DNA of 64,000 nt, taken from assembly GCA_965216955.1 (NCBI GenBank), contig CBDCGV010000016.1:1-64000 (forward strand), read 5' to 3'. The stretch's first letter is position 1; every line of letters begins with the position of its first letter. The notes below the pieces were generated by a model. The model was not told where the DNA came from and did not search any database. It worked only from the letters and a program-made list of their open reading frames with translations. Below are positions 57,017 through 64,000 of this stretch, piece after piece. Both the position numbers and the translations under genes were made by a program. The stretch comes from CBDCGV01 sp965216955 (GTDB taxonomy: Bacteria; Bacteroidota; Bacteroidia; Chitinophagales; JADIYW01).

Positions 57017-58708
57017 TCAATATTTATAAAAAATACTGCTAAAAGTGGGTACTCCTTTTTGTTCCCAGACTAAGCAATAAACTCCCAGTTTTAAGGAGGT
57101 AATATTGACCTTTTCATTATACGTGCCCTTCTGTACAATTTGCCCTAGACTATTCACTATTTTATAGGAATCTATACTAAAATGATTATCACTTGATTTA
57201 ATTGCTATAAAATCGCTACTTGGGTTAGGGAAGACTGCTACTTTAGAAATCTTTGATTCGAATATAGATACGGGTGTTTCTTCTGAGCAATTTGTTTCTA
57301 CTATTGCTGTATTATCTCCCATATATCCTTGCCAAAAGCTGGATTTCAAATCTGTATTGTATACAGATAATTTAAAGGATGAATTCCTAAAATTAAGTAC
57401 ATCTGCATCATTCGTCACTTTGATCAATTCAAGTAAATTATTGTTATCTAGATCTGTCAATAAAGGAGAGTTACCATAAGCCAAATGGTTAGAATCGCTG
57501 ATTAATACTTCATTTTGTTGGGATATTGGGTCATACAATGCCATTTCGTTATAGATGACACCATTGATTAAATGATTTCTTGAATATATTACTCCTGAAC
57601 TGAATGCTGAATTATCAAATGAAACTCCGGTAGAAAATTCGTATTGATAACCTACAGTATCAATAAGCGTTACTCCCCCATCCTTCCCGTCAATTAAATA
57701 TTGTTCAAATCCCGAATAAACTGGCCATGCACCATATGATACGGTTGTAAAAAAGTCTAAAATAGAATCTCCACCAGCATAAAACCCTGGTGTAATACCC
57801 GAATAAATTTCTGAAACCGGTATTACTGACTCCCATATTAAGCTATTATCGACACCATCAAAAGCTACTATTCGGCTATTTAAATTAGGAGCTATAATAT
57901 CATACCACCCATCGCAATTAATATCTGCAATTACTGGAGGCTGAATAAAGCCTTTATCATCATCTGAGGCTAAAATTGTATATGATGAGATACTATCATC
58001 ATTCAATTCCGTCAGTTCCATCTTTAGCAATTCTCCTCCATGCTGTTCTCCTCCAGTTCCAATAATAATGAAAGTAGTATCCTTAACATCAATTAGTACC
58101 GGAGACATAAACGTTTCTGATTCCGTAGGCAGTAATGCTTCATTGATGATCTTACCATCAGCCGAAGAAATAACCAATAATTTTGGCGTAACATTTTCAC
58201 CATTAAAGGAAATTAGAAGATCCTTTTTGCTGTCATCATTCCAATCTCCTATTACTTGTGGATTATAGTAATTCGAATTTGATGCCTTTTGATTATTACT
58301 TTCATTAAGCGTCCATATTTTATCTCCTGTTAAACCATCTATAGCCAATAGCGCGCCTCCTCTTCCATTGATGATTACATCTTCAGTGTCATCTCCATTT
58401 ACTTTCATAAAAATGGCATAACCAAATACCCCACCCATGTCGTGCACATAATCCCATAAAATATCTCCGTTTAAACCATTAAAGGCCATAGCACCTGATC
58501 TTATTATCCCAGTAGTATCTTGCGGACTGCTATATCCAATTACAACATCTAGCACATTATCGCCATTTAAATCAAATGTTTTAGGTGATGATAACGTATT
58601 AATCCCATCCATTTGTTTTTCCCATACCTGATCAGTAATTGACTGACTAAAACCCAAAACTGAAATCAAACAGAATGCACAAATTATTACTACCTGTTTT
58701 TTTTGCAT
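57017..58708 (-). CDS. Secreted FG-GAP/PQQ-like propeller protein with T9SS sorting domain (paralogue)
   Basis: 563 residues. Signal peptide (MQKKQVVIICAFCLISVLGFS), blades with PQQ-like AFNGLNGDILWDYVHD and AIDGLTGDKIWTL and calcium-type loops (DLNGDNVLD, DWNDDSKKD, DINCDGWYD, DLDNNNLLE), then a sorting domain (about 485-563; VAVFPNPSSDFIAI, LKLGVYCLVW). Same form and length as the protein at 52287; the pair flanks the GH76 and HTTM genes and probably arose by local duplication. Confidence 0.9.
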   Translation of the reverse strand: MQKKQVVIICAFCLISVLGFSQSITDQVWEKQMDGINTLSSPKTFDLNGDNVLDVVIGYSSPQDTTGIIRSGAMAFNGLNGDILWDYVHDMGGVFGYAIFMKVNGDDTEDVIINGRGGALLAIDGLTGDKIWTLNESNNQKASNSNYYNPQVIGDWNDDSKKDLLISFNGENVTPKLLVISSADGKIINEALLPTESETFMSPVLIDVKDTTFIIIGTGGEQHGGELLKMELTELNDDSISSYTILASDDDKGFIQPPVIADINCDGWYDIIAPNLNSRIVAFDGVDNSLIWESVIPVSEIYSGITPGFYAGGDSILDFFTTVSYGAWPVYSGFEQYLIDGKDGGVTLIDTVGYQYEFSTGVSFDNSAFSSGVIYSRNHLINGVIYNEMALYDPISQQNEVLISDSNHLAYGNSPLLTDLDNNNLLELIKVTNDADVLNFRNSSFKLSVYNTDLKSSFWQGYMGDNTAIVETNCSEETPVSIFESKISKVAVFPNPSSDFIAIKSSDNHFSIDSYKIVNSLGQIVQKGTYNEKVNITSLKLGVYCLVWEQKGVPTFSSIFYKY

Positions 58709-59090
58709 AAAGTTCTTATCAAATTAAAAAATGTTCACTTAAATATTATTAAAGTTGATTTACAAGAAACCTACTTCAACTGTATATGGCATAACCTAAG
58801 ACAAGCATCTATTTATCCTTTAGTTAATGAGATTAAAAATCAAATATCAAAGACTAAAACACCTCACTTGCTTGCTTTTTATCACACCCTCTTCTCAGAT
58901 GAGGCAAGATACGATTTATAACAAGATGTTTACGAAAACATGCGCATAATTTAGACCATCCATTATCCACTCAACCATGGTCGGCACTCTGTTTAATTTG
59001 GAAAAATCTCTTTTATTACTATTATTTTTGGAGATGCATATTTTAATTTGCACTTACTATCAATCCCAATTTAAGTAAGGTTACGTAATA
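58709..59090. other. Intergenic 382 bases without a convincing gene
   Basis: AT-rich. A 72-codon plus-strand frame (58703-58921) covers part of it but has no signal peptide, no recognisable fold and starts inside the leader of the propeller gene; I do not accept it. No RNA structure or repeat seen. Confidence 0.6.
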
Positions 59091-60248
59091 CTAGGGTTTG
59101 GTCATTTTAATTGACACATAGTCGTCCAACGAAGTTTCAAACGCTCTTAATTTGATACTACCTTCTAAAAAGTTGCTTTCAATCGAAGAGATTGCTACCA
59201 CCTTTGCAGGGAAGTCTACTGGCTTCAGCACTATATATTTTCCAGTTAAGCTAAGTTCCCATTTACCATTAAGGTCAGCAACATAGCTCTCTTCTCTTTT
59301 AGGATACTTAACCTTTAAAGATTTATGTAAATTAAAAGTACTATCAGCATTAAATGTAATCTCAAACACCGGATCTTCCATTTTACAGGAATCTGCACAC
59401 ACCTTAAATGGATTATTAGTTGCACGCCACGCACCTATTAAGTTTTTATAAATAGTATCTAATTCTGCCTTTTCGAGTACTTCATCCTGATAGAATTCGA
59501 TTCCCCGATTTTGAGGAGGTTTATAGGCATATGAATTAATGTAAGTACTTCCAGCAATTTTACTTTGTTTTTGAGAATTAAGGTGAAGAACTTTAACCCC
59601 TGAAGGGCTTTCATCATACAAGAATATAAAATAATTACCCTTATAATTATACGATTTATACTTCCCATAGTTTGACTCAATCAGACCATTCTTATGCGTC
59701 AATATAATTGCTTCATCATTCTCAAAAAAATGAAGATCGTATAGTATTTCTGAGGAGCTACCATTAGATACCACCCAATTACTATTAACTAAGCTATTAC
59801 TGTCTATATCGAGGTGATGTTCTCTTGTGACTGAAGGGATTTTTTTTAAAACTAACTCCCTTATAGTATTTGCATCCGCTGTAAGTATCAATCTTATTTC
59901 ATTTTCTGTAAATGAACCTGATACATTTTCATTCCTTTTTCTTATTGTAAGCTTATTTCCACTTCTAGAGTACTTGTGTTGAAATTCAGTACCTGGTCCA
60001 ATTATCCTTACTTTCCCCTGTTTAGAGAATTCGAAAATCATGTGATTATTGAAATATGTAGTATCTCTGGTAGCATTAATTAGCAGTTCAGCATATGATT
60101 CATTTGTTTGCTCATCGACCGATATTGTTCTTGTATTAATGGTCTTTTCATATATAGCGATCCAAGTTCCTTCAATACCTTGCGACATAACATCAAAAGA
60201 CATTAAAAAAAATAGCAGTAACAATAGATTAAAAAATTTCATATTCAT
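59091..60248 (-). CDS. Secreted protein with two lipocalin-like domains, function unknown
   Basis: 385 residues. Signal peptide (start Met1 or Met3; MKFFNLLLLLFFLMSFDVMS), then two parts with similar beginnings of lipocalin-like type: GIEGTWIAIYEKT (about 24) with HMIFEFSKQGKVRI and NKLTIRKRNE, and LIGAWRATNNPFKV (about 265) with VFEITFNADSTFNL and GKWELSLTGKYIVL. A cysteine pair (VCADSC) is in the second. No enzyme motif. Stands alone between intergenic stretches. Confidence 0.75.
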   Translation of the reverse strand: MNMKFFNLLLLLFFLMSFDVMSQGIEGTWIAIYEKTINTRTISVDEQTNESYAELLINATRDTTYFNNHMIFEFSKQGKVRIIGPGTEFQHKYSRSGNKLTIRKRNENVSGSFTENEIRLILTADANTIRELVLKKIPSVTREHHLDIDSNSLVNSNWVVSNGSSSEILYDLHFFENDEAIILTHKNGLIESNYGKYKSYNYKGNYFIFLYDESPSGVKVLHLNSQKQSKIAGSTYINSYAYKPPQNRGIEFYQDEVLEKAELDTIYKNLIGAWRATNNPFKVCADSCKMEDPVFEITFNADSTFNLHKSLKVKYPKREESYVADLNGKWELSLTGKYIVLKPVDFPAKVVAISSIESNFLEGSIKLRAFETSLDDYVSIKMTKP

Positions 60249-60331
60249 TTCAACGATTAAATATAGACAGCATATTTGTTAAAAGGATATAATAGAAACA
60301 CATAAGATAATTTCATCTAACTAGAATTTCA

Positions 60332-61120
60332 TCATTTTCTTACACGTCCTTCTTGCTTATGCAAATTCTTTATATTTTTCAAAGGCCTTCCAAGCAGAGT
60401 TTCGGCTGCCTCAACTCCTTCTAGTTTTTGTTCTGAAGTCAACTGCGCTTCTAATTCAAATATCTCGTTTATTGCTGTTTCCTGATCTTCATAAGGAAAG
60501 TCACTTTTAGATTCATTAAATATCAGGTACCAAACATATCCCAAGAAAATATCCCGATCAATAAACATTCCTGAGATATACATTCTCGCTAAATTCCATC
60601 TGGTAGCTGTAACGTATCCACTGTTATCTAAATCTTCTGGGTTTTGTAATTTTCCAAGTCTTACCGCCCATTTCAGGAATTCATTTTTATTTATTTCTGT
60701 TCCAATACCATCCATGTAACAATTTATAACATTGAACAGGCACATAATATGATCATTTTCTGCACATCTTAATGCAAACGATAAAGCCTTTTCATCACTT
60801 TGTGGCACACCATCACCTTTTCCATGCACAAACATCATTGCAACAATGGCATCATTATATCCGCTTTCAGCTGACTTCGAGAACCATTCTATTGCCTTTT
60901 GGACATCTTTTTCAACTCCATTTCCAGTGGCATAAAAATCCCCTAATAAATATTGTGCCTCCGAATCACCAAGTTCTGCAACTAGCGTCAATAATGGTAT
61001 AGCTTTTTCAATATCATTTGATTCAATCAGTGTTTTTGCTTGTGATTTTAAGCCTGTATAATCCTGACCATGCGCAAATGAAGCAATTAAAAATATAAAT
61101 GGTATAAGCTTAAAATTCAT
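60332..61120 (-). CDS. Secreted Sel1-repeat protein
   Basis: 262 residues. Signal peptide (MNFKLIPFIFLIASFAHG), then Sel1-type TPR units: DSEAQYLLGDFYATGNGVEKDVQKA, YNDAIVAMMFVHGKGDGVPQ and CLFNVINCYMDGIGTEINKNEF, each with the G-x-G-V turn of the family. C-terminal tail is charged (KQEGRVRK). Sel1 proteins are protein-binding scaffolds in the periplasm; partner unknown. Divergent from the sugar amidotransferase gene, 254 bases between. Confidence 0.87.
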   Translation of the reverse strand: MNFKLIPFIFLIASFAHGQDYTGLKSQAKTLIESNDIEKAIPLLTLVAELGDSEAQYLLGDFYATGNGVEKDVQKAIEWFSKSAESGYNDAIVAMMFVHGKGDGVPQSDEKALSFALRCAENDHIMCLFNVINCYMDGIGTEINKNEFLKWAVRLGKLQNPEDLDNSGYVTATRWNLARMYISGMFIDRDIFLGYVWYLIFNESKSDFPYEDQETAINEIFELEAQLTSEQKLEGVEAAETLLGRPLKNIKNLHKQEGRVRK

Positions 61121-61255
61121 AGATTGTTCTTTCTCTATTTATTTAAACAAAAATTATGCCCTTTTTCAATCCAATATAGAACTAATTACACAAATTGTCT
61201 TAACTCCTCTAATATTCATTTTAAACTAATCACATTACAATTTTCATAAAACTTA

Positions 61256-61341
61256 TCTGACTATTTAGAAAGCTAAAATAGCTGGCAATATCACAATAAG
61301 GCAATATTTAATCCCCCTAATATTGAAAATCTATAGTCAGA
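61256..61341. repeat. 9-bp inverted repeat upstream of the amidotransferase gene
   Basis: TCTGACTAT (61256-61264) and ATAGTCAGA (61333-61341) are perfect inverted repeats 68 bases apart in the 254-base divergent gap; AT-rich promoter-like DNA fills the rest. Possible looping operator or remnant of a small element. Confidence 0.4.
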
Positions 61342-61374
61342 AAATTTATCTTCACGATATTATTATATTCAATA

Positions 61375-62574
61375 ATGAATGATTCAAAAGTCGTTGTAAA
61401 TGGTATAGCAACCTCACTACCACATCAAATATGTAAAAGATGTGTTCAAGATACAACGGTCCCAGGAATATCTTTCGATCAATCAGGCATTTGCAATTTT
61501 TGTCACTTACATGATGAAATGACAAAAATATACCCCAATGGTGCAATGGGAAGAGAAAAATTAGCCTCTATTTTTAAAACAATTAAAAAAGCAGGTAAAA
61601 AGAAAAAATATGATTGCGTTGTAGGTATAAGCGGAGGAAGAGACAGCACCTACCTTTTGTGGAAAGTAGTAAAAGAATGGGGACTAAGGCCCCTTGCCGT
61701 CCATTTTAATGATGGCTTTGACAATCCTGTTGGAGGAGAAAATATGATGAATGCAGTTACTAAGCTAGGCGTTGAGCTAAGAACTATAACTTCTGATTGG
61801 CGAGAAGCAAAGGATTTAAAAATCACCTTTTTGAAAGCTTCTGTACCGGATTTGAATTTAGGAACAGACATTGGAATTGCCACTGCGCTTTATGGAGTTG
61901 CTCATCAAGAGGGAATAAAATATATTCTTATTGGACAATCCTTTAGAACCGAAGGTGTAAAACCGCTTTCATGGTCCTATTTTGATGGAGACTACCTAAG
62001 AAATGTACAAAAAAAATTTGGTACGAGACCGCTACGAAAATGGACTCCAAATGACCCTGGATTTAATTTGGGAATAAAAGAGCTCACCTATTATACGGTT
62101 TATAAAAGTATTAAAACAATAACTCCTATGTATTATACTGATTATATCCGCAAAGAAGCTGAAGCCATTATTACAAAAGAACTCAGCTGGAAGTACCCTG
62201 GCGCACATTATTTTGATGATTTATATCATAGCATAATTAAATATGTTCATCGAGTTAAATTCAATATAGATTTAAACATGAATAGTGATTCTGCTCTAGT
62301 TAGATCTAATCAAATGGATAGAGCAAAAGCATTAGAGCGAGCGCATAGCATCTATAAGATCGAAAGCGATAGAATTATTGATTTATGCATTAAGAGATTG
62401 GGCATTAGTCGAGACGAATTTGAATCTTATCTGCAACTCCCTCCAAGAACATTTAGAGACTATAAAACAAGTTATCGCTTTATTAGAACTATGAAATATC
62501 CTATTTGGATGGCCTCACAATTAAACCTAGTACCTAAAATAGCATACAACAAATATTTCAATTGTGGCAAATAA
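61375..62574 (+). CDS. N-acetyl sugar amidotransferase
   Basis: 399 residues, full length for the family (WbpG/PseA-like). Zinc-type cysteines 20/23 and 40/43 (ICKRC, CNFC), PP-loop ATP pyrophosphatase motif GISGGRDS (84-91), and the FNDGFDNPVGGENM region. Such enzymes amidate an N-acetyl group to an acetamidino group in nucleotide sugars for O-antigen or pseudaminic-acid-like units. First gene of a plus-strand unit; its end overlaps the carbamoyltransferase start by 11 bases. Confidence 0.9.
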   Translation: MNDSKVVVNGIATSLPHQICKRCVQDTTVPGISFDQSGICNFCHLHDEMTKIYPNGAMGREKLASIFKTIKKAGKKKKYDCVVGISGGRDSTYLLWKVVKEWGLRPLAVHFNDGFDNPVGGENMMNAVTKLGVELRTITSDWREAKDLKITFLKASVPDLNLGTDIGIATALYGVAHQEGIKYILIGQSFRTEGVKPLSWSYFDGDYLRNVQKKFGTRPLRKWTPNDPGFNLGIKELTYYTVYKSIKTITPMYYTDYIRKEAEAIITKELSWKYPGAHYFDDLYHSIIKYVHRVKFNIDLNMNSDSALVRSNQMDRAKALERAHSIYKIESDRIIDLCIKRLGISRDEFESYLQLPPRTFRDYKTSYRFIRTMKYPIWMASQLNLVPKIAYNKYFNCGK

Positions 62575-64000
62575 ACCTACATATGTACTTGGAATAAATG
62601 GTGGTGTTAGAATGGGATATCAAGATATCTCTGCTGCGCTTTCAAAAAATGGAGAAATTATTGCTGCGATAGAGGAAGAGCGGTTAAATCGCATAAAGCA
62701 TTCTCCTGGTCAAATCCCCTATTTATCAATAAAAAAAGTATTACAAATTGCCCAAATAAATTTGGAAGAGGTTGACTTAGTGGTTAGCCATGGAAGTACC
62801 TGGGGTGAAGCATATGAAAGTGTATTGAGAAAGCATTTTAAGATGTATTTCAATTATTGCCCTCCCATAAATAGGGTTCATCATCATTTAGCACATGCAG
62901 CTTCTACCTATTATGCCTCAGGTTTTAAAGAAGCCATGGTGCTATCCATTGATGCCTCAGGGGATGGCATCAGTTTACAAAAGGCTATTGGATCTGATGG
63001 TAATTTAGAAATAGTTGAACAAATACCCAGAACCAATAGCTTAGGAATTTATTATTCTCTAATAACCCAGTTTTGCGGTTTTACCAGAGATAGTGATGAG
63101 TACAAACTGATGGGCTTAGCACCGTATGGAGATCCAAATAAAATAAAATTAGACTGGTTGTTAGATACAATAGATGGTGGATATAAGTTTAATCAAAACT
63201 ATATTCAAAAATTAGAGCCGGGTCAACCTCAACCTTCAAGACAACAAGCCATATATGATGACAAAATATTTGAAATTTTAGGCAACCCTAGAATTCCCGG
63301 AAGTATACTAACTCAACATTATAAAGATGTTGCTGCAGCTGCCCAATTAAAGCTTGAAGATACTTTAATACAAATAGTAACTGATTTTCATAAAAAAACA
63401 GGCTTAAGAAAGCTTTGTTTGGCGGGAGGCGTTGCTCTAAATTGCTCGGCAAATATGCTTTTAATGAATCTTCCATGGTTAAATGATGTTTATATTCAAC
63501 CTGCTGCAGGAGACAATGGAATCTCGCTGGGTTGTGCATACCTTGGATCTAAAGCTTTAAATGAAACTCCTCAAAAAATGGCTTCTGCATATTTAGGAGA
63601 TTCATATAGCAATTCTGAAATTGAGCAATATCTGAAGCTTTTCAATTTATCTTATCAAAAAATCATATCTCCTGAAAAGGAGGCCGCAAAATTGGTTGCT
63701 CAAGGAAAAGTGATAGGCTGGTTTCAAGGAAAAATGGAGTTTGGGCCTCGAGCTCTTGGCTCCAGGAGTATTCTCGCCTCACCACTTATACCTGAAATGA
63801 AAGCAATTATAAATCAAAAAATTAAGTTTAGAGAAGGTTTTCGGCCTTTTTGCCCTTCAGTTTTAGAAGAAGACTTTTCAGAATATTTTGAAGGCAAGCA
63901 GCACAAATCACCCTATATGACCATTAATTATAAAGTTATATCAACAAAAATTCCCAGTGCTACGCATGTTAATGGAACAGCAAGAATCCAAACCGTAAAT
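62564..64000 (+). CDS. NodU/CmcH-type carbamoyltransferase (3' end outside window)
   Basis: Starts with GTG at 62564 inside the end of the amidotransferase gene and stays open to the window end (479 codons seen; full proteins are about 550-600). YVLGINGG..., SAALSKNGEIIAAIEEERLNR, the HHLAHAAS motif, SIDASGDG and LCLAGGVALNCSANM belong to the HSP70/kinase-like N-terminal domain; from about residue 355, VIGWFQGKMEFGPRALGSRS begins the Sua5/YrdC-like C-terminal domain. It transfers carbamoyl from carbamoyl phosphate with ATP to a hydroxyl, often of a sugar. Its linkage to the amidotransferase suggests joint sugar decoration. Confidence 0.9.
   Translation, partial: MANKPTYVLGINGGVRMGYQDISAALSKNGEIIAAIEEERLNRIKHSPGQIPYLSIKKVLQIAQINLEEVDLVVSHGSTWGEAYESVLRKHFKMYFNYCPPINRVHHHLAHAASTYYASGFKEAMVLSIDASGDGISLQKAIGSDGNLEIVEQIPRTNSLGIYYSLITQFCGFTRDSDEYKLMGLAPYGDPNKIKLDWLLDTIDGGYKFNQNYIQKLEPGQPQPSRQQAIYDDKIFEILGNPRIPGSILTQHYKDVAAAAQLKLEDTLIQIVTDFHKKTGLRKLCLAGGVALNCSANMLLMNLPWLNDVYIQPAAGDNGISLGCAYLGSKALNETPQKMASAYLGDSYSNSEIEQYLKLFNLSYQKIISPEKEAAKLVAQGKVIGWFQGKMEFGPRALGSRSILASPLIPEMKAIINQKIKFREGFRPFCPSVLEEDFSEYFEGKQHKSPYMTINYKVISTKIPSATHVNGTARIQTVN

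Noticed and set aside
58703..58921. 72-codon plus-strand frame
   Set aside because: Overlaps the start of the propeller gene, ordinary composition for noncoding AT-rich DNA, no domain.

Overview
The window is low-GC DNA from a member of the Bacteroidota, most likely a marine, polysaccharide-degrading and possibly gliding type. The evidence is a TonB-dependent receptor, lipoproteins with Cys lipoboxes, secreted proteins with type IX secretion (T9SS) C-terminal sorting domains, a propeller-type glycan regulator, and TAnnTTTG-type promoters such as TATATTTG before the tRNA and before the Nudix regulator. Genus cannot be set from the sequence alone.

Layout. 1-2091 (minus): a sensor histidine kinase followed by the 5' part of a TonB-dependent receptor resembling heme receptors. 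2272-2346: tRNA-Val(TAC); a damaged copy of its 3' half plus its terminator recurs at 6894-6979. Between the two copies lie an NlpC/P60 hydrolase, a lipoprotein and a compact plus-strand operon of low-complexity proteins. This operon ends in a short peptide with S-P-K-S-E-K repeats and a Ser/Thr-kinase-like protein with a PqqD/RRE-like N-terminus; I consider it the best candidate for an undescribed system. 7126-10116 (plus): a Crp/Fnr regulator, then a SnoaL-like protein, exported pirin, DoxX and nitroreductase.

10288-34832 is a beta-glucan (laminarin-like) utilisation region. A Nudix-type transcription factor (10288) stands next to a minus-strand set: PfkB-like kinase, phosphofructokinase and GAPDH, preceded by a cytosolic GH17, a GPH/MFS sugar transporter, GH30, lipoprotein GH17, a large GH149-like phosphorylase, GH16, a repeat-rich surface glycan-binding lipoprotein (broken by a one-base frameshift) and a glycosidase fused to an outer-membrane barrel. 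A propeller/LuxR-type regulator is divergent at 31953. No SusC/SusD pair is present. The inferred flow is: surface cleavage by GH16/GH17/GH30, uptake, cytosolic phosphorolysis or hydrolysis, and glycolysis. A shared motif (TGTY-A-WW-AAGACACTAA) lies upstream of both the Nudix gene and the kinase-pfk-gap operon, and three CTACTCA repeats at 11-bp spacing lie between the propeller regulator and the glucan operon.

34952-38558: purT, a sterol-desaturase-like enzyme, a LEA2-type lipoprotein and an alpha/beta hydrolase. 38682-46034 (minus): a 2450-residue T9SS surface protein with a Gly-rich segment and eight near-identical 86-residue repeats. 46232-49391 (plus): a TMTC-like membrane glycosyltransferase candidate with TPRs and a membrane-anchored SGNH hydrolase. 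49396-61120 (minus): small secreted proteins and a set of three calcium-loop (FG-GAP) propeller proteins around a GH76 enzyme and an HTTM/gamma-carboxylase-like membrane protein. 61375-64000 (plus): an N-acetyl sugar amidotransferase and a truncated carbamoyltransferase, probably the start of a surface-polysaccharide or nodulation-factor-type sugar modification cluster continuing beyond the window.
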